Source: an uncultured Desulfosarcina sp.
GTDB taxonomy: Bacteria; Desulfobacterota; Desulfobacteria; Desulfobacterales; Desulfosarcinaceae
Assembly: GCF_963668215.1 (NCBI RefSeq)
Contig: NZ_OY764190.1
Span: 2,914,001-2,978,000 of the forward strand
Direction of reading: 5' to 3'
DNA length: 64,000 bases
The position numbers and the translations under genes were made by a program. Under the pieces are notes generated by a model. It worked only from the letters and a program-made list of their open reading frames with translations. It did no database searches and was not told the DNA's origin. Positions 1 through 9,344 of this stretch are shown here, in pieces; positions within the stretch are counted from its first letter, which is position 1; each line of letters begins with the position of its first letter.

Positions 1-19
1 ACCTGACTTCGGGAAGTGA

Positions 20-2146
20 TCAGCGTAGGGCCTTTTTGACGGTTTTGGCCATTTCAAGAAGGGTGTAGGGTTTTTTCAGGTAGCATGCGGCTCCCAATTC
101 CAGGGCCTGGGCAACCCGCTGGGTTTCGGAATAGCCGCTGGCGATGACGGCCCGCTGTTTGGGATGCGTTTTTAGAATCCGCCGGTAGGTTTCCAGCCCG
201 TCTATTCCCGGATCCATGATCATGTCCAGGATAAGCAAATCGCTCTGGTTGTCAGCCATCCAGGCAATTGCTGCTTCACCGCTGGCAACGGCGTCGGTCC
301 GGTAACCCAGTTTCTTCAGCATACCGGTGGCGACAAGGCGCTGCTCGCCCACGTCGTCCACTACCAGGACATGCTCTCCGTTGCCCATGAATTTTTCGAC
401 CGCCTCGTCTTCACGATCATGCACGGCAAGCTCCTGACTTGTCGGCAAGTAGAGGTCGAACCGGGCTCCCTGTCCGGGTTGACTGACTACATCCACGTAG
501 CCACCGTTGTCTTTGGCCGTTCCCCAGACCACAGCCAGGCCCAGGCCTGTTCCACTGCGTCCCATTACCTTTTTGGTGAAGAACGGTTCAAAGATCCGTT
601 CCATGTCCTTGGTGGACATCCCCTGCCCGGTATCCGAAACAGAAAGGACGGCATACGCACCTGCTTCGATCAACTCGTAGCCGGTGTAGGCGGAACACAG
701 AACACAATTGCGGGTTTCGATGGTTACCGTGCCGCCCTCGGAGATGGATTCGGCGGCGTTTGACACCAGGTTCATTACTGTTTTGCCCAGCTGGGCAACA
801 GCACCCGAAACGGCGCTCAAATTTGGATCCAAGACGGCGGCGAAGCGGACGCCGGGATGGTACCGGGCCAGTTCGGCATGTTCGGGACTTCCCAGATATT
901 CGGTAACCACGGCGTTCAAGTCGGCCACCTGTCGGGTCGGCACCCCGCGGCGGGCCAGGGTGAGCAGGTCCTTAACGATGGCGGCGGCCTTTTCTCCGGA
1001 TTTTTTAATGGTTTCCAAGGGTTGCCGCATGGAACTATCCTGGGGAAGATCCATGAGCAAAAGCTCGGGATAGCTCATGACGCCCGAGAGAATATTGTTG
1101 AGATCGTGGGCTACACCTCCGGCAAGGGTTCCGATGGCCTCCATTTTTTCCGACCGCTGGATCTTGGCCTGCAATTCCTGCTTTTCATTTTCGGCGGCTT
1201 TCAATTCACTGATGTCCATGACGGCGACGATGGCTCCCTGGGTGGCGTCTTTGGGGGTCATCGGCCGGATTTTGATTTGGCAGGGCAGATGAACGCCGTC
1301 TTTTCGAACAATGTAGGTGTCGGGCAGGTCGGTGGAGGACTGACCGTCCTTAAACACCATCTTCTCGATACGATCTACTTTGGCAATATCCGGGAAAAAG
1401 TTGAGGATATCCGGATCGATGGGGTCTTCAGGGGCAAAGCCGAGCATTGATCTCATGGTTTCGTTGGACCATTGTGTCTTTCGATCCTTGACCAGGGCGA
1501 TGCCGACCGGCGATGCCGCAAGAGTGGTCTTTAGCTCTTTTTCGCTTTGTTCCAGAGCCTGCTGGGCTTTTTCGCTGGCGCGGGAATAGTGATAGGCCAT
1601 GTATCCCAAAACGACGAAGTTAACCACGATGTTGATGATATCGGCACTGTTCTCCATAAAAGGGTAGAGGGGATGGGACGAAGAAGCTGTCTGGAAATGG
1701 ATGTTCAGGGCCAGATAGATACCCATCAATACGCATAGGGAGAGAATGTTGATCGTTTTTTTCCACGGTGCGATGAAAACGAACACCGTAAGGCTCAAGA
1801 TGTAGTATTGAAAGCCGCTGTCCCATCCGTAGGCCAGGGTGCACAGGCTGGCATGGAAGGCGACTTCAGTCACCCACAGGCCGAAGGCCAGGGCATGCCT
1901 ACGGCGGTGATTCAGAAACAGGCAAAAGGCATCCAGAATTACGCAGAGAATATTGTAAAAAAAGACATGAGCGGCGCCCAGGATCCAGAAGATGGGGATA
2001 AAAGCACTGTGCCCCACCAGTGCGAAGACGAACATGAAATTGCTGGCGATGAAGTAGCGATGGTAGCGGATAGACAGGTTGACGGGAATACCGAACAACT
2101 TTCTGAAAAGGTTTTGGCGATACGTGGGCAGGGCCGCTGCATCCAA
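20..2146 (-). CDS. Membrane hybrid histidine kinase (PAS-HisKA-HATPase-receiver)
   Basis: 708-residue inner-membrane sensor kinase. The first ~190 residues hold about six hydrophobic segments and no large periplasmic loop, so the signal is probably sensed in or at the membrane. A PAS domain follows (~205-320). The HisKA phospho-acceptor is in LAGGVAHDLNN near residue 350. The ATPase domain shows the N box (NLVSNAAES) and the G box (GTGLGLAVVWG). The C-terminal receiver has VLVVDD, the acceptor Asp in LLILDMIMD and the Lys in KKPY, so it should be competent for intramolecular phosphotransfer. No output domain or partner regulator gene is adjacent, so its target is unknown. The gene is complete, with its stop at the left window edge. 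Confidence 0.93.
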   Translation of the reverse strand: MDAAALPTYRQNLFRKLFGIPVNLSIRYHRYFIASNFMFVFALVGHSAFIPIFWILGAAHVFFYNILCVILDAFCLFLNHRRRHALAFGLWVTEVAFHASLCTLAYGWDSGFQYYILSLTVFVFIAPWKKTINILSLCVLMGIYLALNIHFQTASSSHPLYPFMENSADIINIVVNFVVLGYMAYHYSRASEKAQQALEQSEKELKTTLAASPVGIALVKDRKTQWSNETMRSMLGFAPEDPIDPDILNFFPDIAKVDRIEKMVFKDGQSSTDLPDTYIVRKDGVHLPCQIKIRPMTPKDATQGAIVAVMDISELKAAENEKQELQAKIQRSEKMEAIGTLAGGVAHDLNNILSGVMSYPELLLMDLPQDSSMRQPLETIKKSGEKAAAIVKDLLTLARRGVPTRQVADLNAVVTEYLGSPEHAELARYHPGVRFAAVLDPNLSAVSGAVAQLGKTVMNLVSNAAESISEGGTVTIETRNCVLCSAYTGYELIEAGAYAVLSVSDTGQGMSTKDMERIFEPFFTKKVMGRSGTGLGLAVVWGTAKDNGGYVDVVSQPGQGARFDLYLPTSQELAVHDREDEAVEKFMGNGEHVLVVDDVGEQRLVATGMLKKLGYRTDAVASGEAAIAWMADNQSDLLILDMIMDPGIDGLETYRRILKTHPKQRAVIASGYSETQRVAQALELGAACYLKKPYTLLEMAKTVKKALR

Positions 2147-2423
2147 AATGATAATCCTCCTTGGGCGCCCGTTTTTCGGGCAACATTGCAGTTATCGGCG
2201 GGTTTTTTCAAATCTGAAGGGGTATCTGTATTGCTTTCGTTGTGATGAATGGGGGTAAAAAGACTATTCTACAGTTGGAAGATGGTCAGGTAGGTGTTTG
2301 GGCCAAGTTCGACGGTGTCCAGAGGCACAAAGCCCAGTGGTGTTACGATTTTTTCAGATCTTCAGGGGAAAGATGTGTTTTTACCGGCGGCAATGGGTTT
2401 GTGGGGCATGGTTGCTTTCATGA

Positions 2424-2457
2424 GGACTCCCCAAGCAGGAATTTGCCTGGGGAGTCC
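2424..2457. terminator. Strong hairpin, terminator-like
   Basis: The arms at 2424-2433 and 2448-2457 are perfect 10-bp complements (ggactcccca / tggggagtcc) with a 14-nt loop. On the plus strand a T-rich stretch follows (gcttttgttt). It lies 40 bp beyond the stop of the minus-strand esterase, between that gene and the start of the kinase gene. It may end esterase transcription, although the U-tract is on the opposite side, so it could instead block plus-strand read-through. The rest of 2147-2496 shows no gene and should hold the kinase promoter. Confidence 0.5.
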
Positions 2458-2496
2458 GCTTTTGTTTGGGGTTATGAAATCAAGGTCGGCATAAGC

Positions 2497-3771
2497 CTAT
2501 TGGTCTGCGGTTTGCAGGAGTATATCCAAATCGCCGCAATCTTCGCATTCTACGTTGCGCCAGAGGCGGCTGTCCCAGCCGTGCCTGTAATGCCTACCAT
2601 GCCTGCCATAAAAGGGGCTTTCCACCATAGCTGCAACCCAATCGGCGAAAGGAACGCCATCGACCTCTTCCGTGTAGAACTTTGGTGTTCGTAGAATAGT
2701 GTGGTCCGTTCCCGCTGCAATGTAATACCGATAGTTATAAGTATAATCGGCCGTGTCATAGGCGAAGTCGATCATCTGCTGATGCCAGTAGAGCCAGACG
2801 GGAATGGTAGATTCATAAATTTCTCCAGTATCCGGGTCTACAACCTGCCACGAGGCAGGGGTTTTAATGTTGTCCATCACGTTGTAGAAAAACACCTGGG
2901 TGCCGTCCCAGGCCGTGGTGTACTGAGCCAGTCGGCTGAAAGGGTGCCACCAGGCCAGGGTGGTGTAAATTTCGGCGATGGTGGTATCCGGCTGGTATCC
3001 ATCAGGAAAAATCCACTTGGGCATCTGGACGTTCCAGTTCAGGATCCCTTCGGTGTTGAACTGGTCAGACGTCACGCCGTTGCCCGCATCGCCCAGTAGA
3101 TAAACCCGCGACCAGGGAAAAGCCTTTTTGATGTAAGCAAAGGCCATGGTGGCGCCGTAGCTGCCGGCGCTGGAACCGGTGACGAAAATGCGTCCGGGGT
3201 AGCGGGCGTTGTCCTTGAGCCACTTGAGAACCACCTGGAAATTGACGAATCCGCGGTGCTGAATGATATGCTTCCCTCCACCATATTGGAACCAAGAATC
3301 TTCATATTCCACATCGTTGGCTCCCCAGTGAAGGTCGCCGGTGCAGTAGGGAATGAAGACAAATCCCCATTTTTTAAAGGGATTATCGAAGTTTGTGGTG
3401 TCGAAGATGCCCTCTTGCTCGGGGCTGGTTCCGGAAAGCTCCTGGCTATAGGTGGGTGCATTAATACAGTTCATGGAGTCCCAGCAGGCACCACCCCCTT
3501 GGAAAAAAATTACCAGGTCGTTTTGTTGGCCGGTTTTGGCAAAGAATGTGAATTTATCCGACGAGGTTCCGGGGCAGTTGGAACAGGCTGGTGTCAGGCC
3601 AAGGTAGGTGAAATACGGATACACTTCCTCAGGATCGATTTCCGTCCACTCAGCCGTCGTGCCCGGGCCAAAAAAGGGTCGAGGCTTCTTGTGTTTGGCC
3701 AATGCCGGTGAGACGAAAAGCAAGATGGTGATCGAGAGGAGTATCGGCAGTAAGCTTCGGACGTTTTTCAT
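2497..3771 (-). CDS. Secreted pectin-acetylesterase family hydrolase
   Basis: 424-residue exported alpha/beta-hydrolase of the pectinacetylesterase/Notum family. I chose the ATG at 3771 because an AGGAG lies about 8 bp upstream and it gives a clean signal peptide (MKNVRSLLPILLSITILLFV, cut after PALA). The longer reading frame from 3834 lacks both. Family marks: the oxyanion loop FFQGGGACW, the nucleophile elbow GSSAGSYGA near residue 200, a downstream Asp (NVMDN) and the catalytic His in GTDHTIL. Several Cys pairs (TPACSNCPG, CEDCG) suggest disulfides in the mature protein. It is expected to remove acyl groups from polysaccharides or other substrates in the periplasm or outside the cell. The substrate cannot be read from the sequence and no carbohydrate genes adjoin it. 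Confidence 0.85.
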   Translation of the reverse strand: MKNVRSLLPILLSITILLFVSPALAKHKKPRPFFGPGTTAEWTEIDPEEVYPYFTYLGLTPACSNCPGTSSDKFTFFAKTGQQNDLVIFFQGGGACWDSMNCINAPTYSQELSGTSPEQEGIFDTTNFDNPFKKWGFVFIPYCTGDLHWGANDVEYEDSWFQYGGGKHIIQHRGFVNFQVVLKWLKDNARYPGRIFVTGSSAGSYGATMAFAYIKKAFPWSRVYLLGDAGNGVTSDQFNTEGILNWNVQMPKWIFPDGYQPDTTIAEIYTTLAWWHPFSRLAQYTTAWDGTQVFFYNVMDNIKTPASWQVVDPDTGEIYESTIPVWLYWHQQMIDFAYDTADYTYNYRYYIAAGTDHTILRTPKFYTEEVDGVPFADWVAAMVESPFYGRHGRHYRHGWDSRLWRNVECEDCGDLDILLQTADQ

Positions 3772-4180
3772 GATCGAATGCTCCTGTATGATGTGGTTAT
3801 TGAAAAAGGAATGCTGGACGATAGCCAGGAACAATCGTATCGCCTATTAAACTGGTGACACCGAAACCACGCACCAATTTTGTTTGCGGCGATGCGGCGG
3901 CTCGTCTGGTAAAATTTAATTGTATCGGAATCAGGGTTGTCTAAAAGCTTAGTGGAGCCTGGCGGGTGAGTCAACCCATATTGTATAATCAAATTTGGGC
4001 ACTTGCGGCAACGCCAGGGTATTCTTAGCCGGCTCCAGAGAAAGGTATTGTCGTTTCCGCCGTCAGGGTTCCAGCTACAGCCAAAGGTGGGGATGATAGA
4101 CACGATTCGATGCAACACTGTCGCTTTTAGTTGGTTTTGGTTAATTTTAGGGGTCCAAGACAAATGATGTCCAAAACAAT

Positions 4181-4280
4181 TTGACTCCGGGCAGGGCTGC
4201 TTTTAAAGATAAAAAGATTGTTTTTGTGCATTTGTTCGATTATCTTTTTTCTATCTTTGGAAAGAGAAGCGAATATCTTT
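4181..4280 (+). promoter_or_regulatory. Putative wtp control region with TATCTTT repeats
   Basis: The 533-bp gap between the divergent esterase and wtpA holds no gene. Near wtpA there is a possible -35 (TTGACT, 4181-4186) with a weak -10 around 4204. The 7-mer TATCTTT occurs three times (4241-4247, 4252-4258, 4274-4280) and once inverted (AAAGATA, 4205-4211). Repeated short words on both strands just before a metal-oxyanion operon may be regulator sites. This is inference, and AT-rich sequence can produce such repeats by chance. Confidence 0.3.
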
Positions 4281-4304
4281 TACCCGTCAACCGGAGGAGA
4301 AGTC

Positions 4305-5291
4305 ATGCGCCAATCATTTTCAAAACGACCGATGGTTTCCATTCTGTTTACCGTTTTTCTGATCGCTGCAGTCGGCATCCTGCCCGCGGCTGCAGGGGAG
4401 CAGGTCATCATTTTTCACGCCGGCAGCCTGACCGTTCCGCTGGCCAAGATCGAAAAGGATTTCGAGGCGGCCAATCCCGGCATCGATGTCCTGCGCGAAG
4501 CCGGCGGCAGCACCAAGATGGCCCGCATGATTTCCGAACTGGGCAAGCCCGCCGACATCATGGCCTCGGCCGACTTCAAGGTGATTGACAAAACCCTGAT
4601 TCCGGGACATGCGGATTGGAACATCCGTTTTGCCACCAACCAGCTTGTTCTGTGCTATACGGACAAGAGCCGCGATGCCGACAAAATCAATGCCGACAAC
4701 TGGTACGAAATCCTGGCCAAGAAAGGGGTGGTCTGGGGGCATTCGGATCCAAACCTGGATCCCTGCGGGTACCGCAGCCTGATGGTCCTTCAACTGGCCG
4801 AGAAATTCTACAACCAGCCCGGATTGTACGACCGGCTGATCGCCAACCGGCCCGAAAAAAATGTGCGGCCCAAATCCGTCGAACTGGTTTCGCTGCTCAA
4901 GACCGGCAACATGGATTACGCCTGGGAATACCTCAGTGTGGCCGTGCAGCATGAATTGAAGTACGTCAAACTGGACGATCATATCAATCTGGGCAACTAC
5001 AAATACGACAAGTTCTATGCGCAGGCCCAGGTGAAGGTCACCGGAAAGAAGCCCGGCACCTGGATCACCCGCACTGGTCAATCCTGCACCTATGGCATCA
5101 CCCAGGTCAAGAACGCCCCCAATCCCAGCGGCGCGACCCGTTTTCTGGAGTACATGCTTTCCGCCGACGGCGGGCTGAAAGTACTTAAGGAGATGGGTCA
5201 GCCGCCATTCGTCCCCTGCCGGGTACCCTCCCAGGCCGTCAAGGATGCCCTCCCCGGCAACCTCGGCAAACTGGTGGAGGTCCGTGAGTAA
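4305..5291 (+). CDS. wtpA: Tungstate/molybdate ABC transporter, substrate-binding protein
   Basis: 328-residue periplasmic binding protein that captures tungstate or molybdate. The start at 4305 is set by GGAGGAG just upstream and gives a signal peptide ending near PAAAG. WtpA-type marks: [12 protein letters not shown] at the mature N-terminus, the oxyanion loop REAGGST, the conserved DPCGYRSL motif, and [13 protein letters not shown] toward the C-terminus. This pattern separates it from the ModA at 13.8 kb. Its stop overlaps the likely start of the permease gene, so translation is probably coupled. WtpA proteins bind tungstate very tightly, which fits an anaerobe with W-enzymes, but the real preference (W or Mo) cannot be told from sequence. 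Confidence 0.93.
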   Translation: MRQSFSKRPMVSILFTVFLIAAVGILPAAAGEQVIIFHAGSLTVPLAKIEKDFEAANPGIDVLREAGGSTKMARMISELGKPADIMASADFKVIDKTLIPGHADWNIRFATNQLVLCYTDKSRDADKINADNWYEILAKKGVVWGHSDPNLDPCGYRSLMVLQLAEKFYNQPGLYDRLIANRPEKNVRPKSVELVSLLKTGNMDYAWEYLSVAVQHELKYVKLDDHINLGNYKYDKFYAQAQVKVTGKKPGTWITRTGQSCTYGITQVKNAPNPSGATRFLEYMLSADGGLKVLKEMGQPPFVPCRVPSQAVKDALPGNLGKLVEVRE

Positions 5292-6120
5292 TACGGTTCA
5301 AAGCACAGCCATGACTGGAAGCCGGCCCCGTCGCCAACGGGGCCGGGACCCGTTTTTATGGCTGGCAGTGGCCAGCAGCGCCGTCATCGTGGCCTTCATC
5401 CTGGTTCCCCTGGTGGAGATGATGACGCAGCCCACCCTGGCCTCCCTTAAAGAAACCCTGATGGACCGGGATGTCTTCCGGTCCATCAGGCTCAGCATCG
5501 TCACATCCGGTTCGGCGGCCCTCATCGCCCTGGTGTTCGGCACGCCATTGGCCTACCTGCTGGCCCGTCGCAGTTTTCCAGGTAAGAAGATCCTGGAAAG
5601 CGTGATCGACCTGCCCATCATGATTCCCCACCCGGTGGTGGGCATCGCCCTTTTAAGCATCGCCGGCCGGAACCATCCCATCGGGCGGATGATGCAGGCG
5701 GTGGGCATCGAGGTCATGGGTACGGTTACCGGACTGATTACCGTTTTGACCTTTGTGGGATTGCCCTTTTACATCAACACGGTAAAAGCAGGGTTCGAGG
5801 AGATCTCGCCGCGGCTGGAGCATGTCTCCCGCAGCCTGGGCGCCTCGGCCGGTGCAACTTTCTTTCGGGTTACGCTTCCTCTGGCATGGCGGCACATGGT
5901 TGTCGGGGCCATCATGTGTACGGCCCGAGCGGTCAGCGAGTTCGGTGCCGTTGTGATCGTGGCCTACCATCCCATGGTGGCGCCGGTGATGATCTACGAA
6001 CGCTTTACTGCTTACGGCCTCAAGTACTCCCAGCCAGTGGCCGTGTGGTTGATCCTGGTCTGCCTGGTTCTTTTTCTGATGCTGAGAATTTTTTCGTTGA
6101 AATCCAAGGCGGCGTCATGA
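5284..6120 (+). CDS. wtpB: Tungstate/molybdate ABC transporter, permease
   Basis: 278-residue inner-membrane permease with about six transmembrane segments. The cytoplasmic EAA coupling loop is visible as [16 protein letters not shown] in the C-terminal third. I prefer the GTG at 5284, which overlaps the end of wtpA by 8 bp and has GGAGG 3 bp upstream. An ATG at 5245 in the same frame and one at 5311 are alternatives. The C-terminus overlaps the wtpC start by ATGA. It forms the channel for oxyanions delivered by WtpA. Confidence 0.9.
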   Translation: MSNTVQSTAMTGSRPRRQRGRDPFLWLAVASSAVIVAFILVPLVEMMTQPTLASLKETLMDRDVFRSIRLSIVTSGSAALIALVFGTPLAYLLARRSFPGKKILESVIDLPIMIPHPVVGIALLSIAGRNHPIGRMMQAVGIEVMGTVTGLITVLTFVGLPFYINTVKAGFEEISPRLEHVSRSLGASAGATFFRVTLPLAWRHMVVGAIMCTARAVSEFGAVVIVAYHPMVAPVMIYERFTAYGLKYSQPVAVWLILVCLVLFLMLRIFSLKSKAAS

Positions 6121-7148
6121 TCCGGATTGAACAACTCAGCGTCCGCCTGCCCAACTTCTCTTTGGGACCCGTGGATCTCTGCGTTGAAGAGGGAGAATTT
6201 TTCTGCCTGCTGGGCCCCACCGGATCTGGGAAAACCCTCATTCTGGAATCGGTGGTCGGTCTCGTCAGAATTTCCCACGGGCGGATTCTGGTCTCGGAAC
6301 GGGACGTTACCGGGCTGCCCCCGGAACGCCGCGGTGTGGGCATCGTTTACCAGGATTGCGCCCTGTTCCCTCACCTGAGTGTCGAGAAAAACATCCATTA
6401 CGGCCTGCGCTACCATAACGGCGCCAATTCGGACGGTCATGCCCGCTGCCGCGATCTCGTCGAGCGCCTGGGGCTGACCCATCTTTTGAACCGATCCGTG
6501 ACAACCCTCAGCGGCGGCGAGAAGCAGCGGGTCGCGTTGGCGCGGGCGTTGGCTACGGCCCCCTCGGTCCTTTTGCTGGACGAACCCCTGGCGGCCCTGG
6601 ATCCCTGTTTCCGGGAAGAGATTCGGGAGCTTTTCCGCAGTCTGCACAGCGAAACCGGGATCACCGTGCTGATGGTCACCCACGACTTCACCGATGCCCA
6701 CACCCTTGCCCAGCGGGTGGCCATTCTTCACGACGGTCATATTGAACAGACCGGCAGCGCTGAAACAGTTTTCAGGAAGCCGGCTACAACATTTGTCGCC
6801 GATTTCGTGGGTATGCAGAACGTCCTCCCAGTCCATATGGAAAGCGGTATTCTGATCGTCAATGGCCTGAACCTGGCCATGCCGGCAGAAAACGGGAAAC
6901 ATCGCTTTGCCGCCGTCCGGCCGGAACATGTTCATATCCAACCGAAAAATCCCGATACTGGAGAAGAAGGCATCCCCGGCCGGATTCGTTCCATCGTCAA
7001 CCAGGGCCTGTTTGCCGAACTGGCCGTCGAGGCCTGTGGCGTGACCGTCAAAGCGGTTATGCTGACCAGTTCCCTGGTGATGATGGGATTCCACCAGGGA
7101 GATCGGGTCCTTCTGCTCATCGATCCGGAAGACGTTCATCTGATATGA
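6117..7148 (+). CDS. wtpC: Tungstate/molybdate ABC transporter, ATPase
   Basis: 343-residue ATP-binding subunit. Visible motifs: Walker A GPTGSGKT, Q-loop YQDCALFPH, signature LSGGEKQRVA, Walker B VLLLDEP and the switch His in MVTHDF. The C-terminal ~100 residues form a TOBE-like domain (AAVRPEHVHI), as in oxyanion importers with trans-inhibition. The start is fixed by the 4-bp ATGA overlap with wtpB, so the longer upstream open frame is not the gene. It is the last gene of wtpABC. A 185-bp AT-richer gap then precedes a permease gene that probably has its own promoter. Confidence 0.93.
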   Translation: MIRIEQLSVRLPNFSLGPVDLCVEEGEFFCLLGPTGSGKTLILESVVGLVRISHGRILVSERDVTGLPPERRGVGIVYQDCALFPHLSVEKNIHYGLRYHNGANSDGHARCRDLVERLGLTHLLNRSVTTLSGGEKQRVALARALATAPSVLLLDEPLAALDPCFREEIRELFRSLHSETGITVLMVTHDFTDAHTLAQRVAILHDGHIEQTGSAETVFRKPATTFVADFVGMQNVLPVHMESGILIVNGLNLAMPAENGKHRFAAVRPEHVHIQPKNPDTGEEGIPGRIRSIVNQGLFAELAVEACGVTVKAVMLTSSLVMMGFHQGDRVLLLIDPEDVHLI

Positions 7149-7333
7149 AAACGGTTGTGCGCCACTAAAAACCTCAATAATTCTTCTGTAAGGAACAGTC
7201 CAAAGAGACAATGAATAACGCTAAAGCACGACAAATGAAAAGAAAACCATGCCATTTCCGGTGGTCCGGAACATAATTTTTTTTCAATGGTTGAATAGGA
7301 TTTTACTCTACCCTCATTGAAAGAACGGTTTTT

Positions 7334-8164
7334 ATGGCAATAGGATCGACTCAAATTATAGCTCTCTTGACAACAGGTGCAGGTGTTGGTTTCGCTTCCG
7401 GATTATTGGGCGTCGGCGGATGCTTTATTATGGTGCCCGTTCAGTTTTGGGCGCTTACATCGATTGGCGTTGACCCCACTATCGCGATCAGAATCGCTTT
7501 TGGAACAAACCTCGCGGTCGTCTTCCCCACGGCGATTAGCGGAGCCATCGGACACAACCGGAAAAAGGCGGTTTTGTGGAAAGTCGGCATTGTCCTTGGT
7601 TTATCCGGGCTGGTAGGCGCCTTCATAGGAGGAATTTTTGCTGCACGCCTCCCAGGCAGCCTTCTTAAGATCGGATTCGGTTTGGCCATTTTGGCTGGCG
7701 CTATCCGGATGTTGACGGCAAAGCCTCCCAGGATGGAAAAAGAACTCGTAGAGAATAACTTGATATACATCCTATGGGGGCTTCCGCTGGGAATCGTATC
7801 GGGTATCATCGGCATCGGTGGTGGCGTTTTAATGATACCCGTTATGGTGCTTGCCTTGAGGTTTAAAATGCACCAGGCCGTCGGAACGTCAACCGCGTTG
7901 ATGATATTTGCATCGGCGGGCGGTATTCTGTCTTATCTTTTCAATGGGATAAATGTTGCTGGGTTGCCGCCGTATTCCATTGGCTATGTAAACTTTTTAC
8001 AGTGGATTTTATTGGCCGGAACAAGCGTTCCCCTGGCACAAGTAGGCGCCAGAGCGGCCCACAAACTGCCGGCTAAACAGCTGAAGTATATTTTCATAGT
8101 GGTAATGATTTACATGGGGTTAAAAATGATCGGCGTTTTTTCCTGGTTGAATCTTCCGATATAA
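7334..8164 (+). CDS. TauE/SafE family anion permease
   Basis: 276-residue integral membrane protein of the TauE/SafE (DUF81) family with about eight hydrophobic segments in two repeats. Each half carries the typical Gly-rich loop: SGLLGVGGCFIMVP near residue 25 and SGIIGIGGGVLMIP near residue 160. Members export or import small anions such as sulfite, sulfoacetate or other organosulfur compounds. It lies downstream of the Wtp importer on the same strand but 185 bp away, so co-transcription is uncertain. The codon use is more AT-rich than that of the wtp genes. The substrate is not predictable. Confidence 0.88.
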   Translation: MAIGSTQIIALLTTGAGVGFASGLLGVGGCFIMVPVQFWALTSIGVDPTIAIRIAFGTNLAVVFPTAISGAIGHNRKKAVLWKVGIVLGLSGLVGAFIGGIFAARLPGSLLKIGFGLAILAGAIRMLTAKPPRMEKELVENNLIYILWGLPLGIVSGIIGIGGGVLMIPVMVLALRFKMHQAVGTSTALMIFASAGGILSYLFNGINVAGLPPYSIGYVNFLQWILLAGTSVPLAQVGARAAHKLPAKQLKYIFIVVMIYMGLKMIGVFSWLNLPI

Positions 8165-8274
8165 TTCAGCGTTTTCATTTTGCGTATAAAGCCGCATTAA
8201 CTTGGCTGGCCAAGGCGGTATCTTTTTGCTTTGCAGTTTTAGCCAGCTGTTTATTCGGCGCGTTCGATAGCGAT

Positions 8275-8408
8275 ATGTGTATATCGGAGTCTGAATTGAT
8301 TATAAGAGAAGAAACCACAGCCGATATTGAGACGATCACCGATGTCACGATCGCGGCATTCAAAGACCATCCGATCAGCAGGCAGACCGAACAATTCATC
8401 GTTCATGC
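8275..8408 (+). pseudogene. Truncated 5' end of a GNAT acetyltransferase gene
   Basis: A short open frame starting at ATG 8275 encodes about 45 residues that read as the N-terminus of a YhbS-like GNAT acetyltransferase: LIIREETTADIETITDV followed by AFKDHP and TEQFIVHA. In intact relatives this continues with LRAAGAL and the acetyl-CoA-binding core. Here it breaks off at about 8408, and the frame runs on into antisense panD sequence until a stop at 8443. The fragment lacks the whole catalytic fold and is surely non-functional. Its abrupt end marks a rearrangement junction with the neighbouring panD fragment. Confidence 0.65.
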
Positions 8409-8573
8409 GTCTCGGCCTCGGACTTGTCGACACCGGCATAGCTGACGATAGCCACCGGGTCGCCGGCCTGAACCAGACGGGCCGCGGCGCCGTTTAGGCA
8501 GATCTGCCCGCGGGTTCCGGAAATCACATAGGTTGAAAAACGGGCGCCGGTATTGCAATTGTAAATATCGACC
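8396..8573 (-). pseudogene. panD: Internal/C-terminal fragment of aspartate 1-decarboxylase (panD)
   Basis: Read on the minus strand directly after the coaX stop, the sequence encodes about 57 residues that match the middle of Pan[16 protein letters not shown], then [14 protein letters not shown] and [10 protein letters not shown]. These correspond to about E. coli residues 47-100, including the Asn, Arg and Tyr of the substrate site. The first ~45 residues, with the Gly-Ser self-cleavage site that makes the pyruvoyl cofactor, are missing, and so is the C-terminus. No start codon precedes it. It is therefore a gene remnant. Its place behind panC and coaX suggests an original panC-coaX-panD operon. 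Confidence 0.75.
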
Positions 8574-9344
8574 TTACGAATTCAGCAGCAACGCCAAAAA
8601 GAGTCCTTCAAGCATCAATTGCGGCCGGATCACATCCAGCAACCCGGAGGACTCGAACAGTCCGGCAAATTCACCGGTGCCGATCACCAGCGGCTGTTGG
8701 CCGCCGAAAACCTCGGTGCGGATTCGGCCGATGATTTCCCGTGCCATTCCAATCTGGCCGTAATACAGCCCCGATTGCATACTTTCAGCCGTAGAGCGGC
8801 CGATAACGTGGTCCACGCCAGCGATTTCAACGCTGGACAGTTTGGCGGCCCGGGTGACCAGGGCTTCGAGCGAAGTCCGCACCCCGGGAAGAATCACGCC
8901 GCCGAAAAAGGTTTTGTCCGCACCGATAGCGCAAAACGTGGTGGCCGTGCCAAACCCGGCCACCACCAGATCCCGGTCGGGAAATTGATGAACCGCGGCA
9001 ATGGCATTGATGATCCGGTCGGCGCCTACGTCCTGGGGGTTGCGGTAACGGATCTTCAGCCCGGTGCGCACACCGGCCCGGACGATAAAAGGCTCCACGT
9101 CAAAATACTTCCGGCAGGCGCTGCTCAGGGCATAGGTTGCCTCCGGCAGCACCGAACTCAAGGCCACCTGCCCGATCCGATTGGGCTCAATCTCGTTTGA
9201 CAAAAGAACGCCGCGTAAGAAAAGTCCGAATTCGTCTGCCGAAATCCGGGCGTGAGAAGTTCTCCGGAAATCGAATTGAAGGGCCTGGCCGTCGAACACC
9301 CCTCCGACGACATGGGTGTTGCCGATGTGAAGGCACAGGATCAT
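8574..9344 (-). CDS. coaX: CoaX-like type III pantothenate kinase with altered active site
   Basis: 256-residue ASKHA-fold protein that aligns over its full length with type III pantothenate kinases (CoaX/Baf). Conserved parts: [11 protein letters not shown] at the N-terminus, [28 protein letters not shown] and [10 protein letters not shown]. Three conserved aspartates are replaced, each readable in the DNA. The Asp before IGNT is His (cac), the Asp of the DFGTATT motif is Gly (ggg), and the Asp after TTF is Cys (tgc). The first two are the phosphate-binding and catalytic acids in studied CoaX enzymes, so kinase activity is doubtful. The start at 9344 overlaps the panC stop by ATGA, so the pair is co-translated. 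It may be decaying or may have gained another role. Confidence 0.85.
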   Translation of the reverse strand: MILCLHIGNTHVVGGVFDGQALQFDFRRTSHARISADEFGLFLRGVLLSNEIEPNRIGQVALSSVLPEATYALSSACRKYFDVEPFIVRAGVRTGLKIRYRNPQDVGADRIINAIAAVHQFPDRDLVVAGFGTATTFCAIGADKTFFGGVILPGVRTSLEALVTRAAKLSSVEIAGVDHVIGRSTAESMQSGLYYGQIGMAREIIGRIRTEVFGGQQPLVIGTGEFAGLFESSGLLDVIRPQLMLEGLFLALLLNS

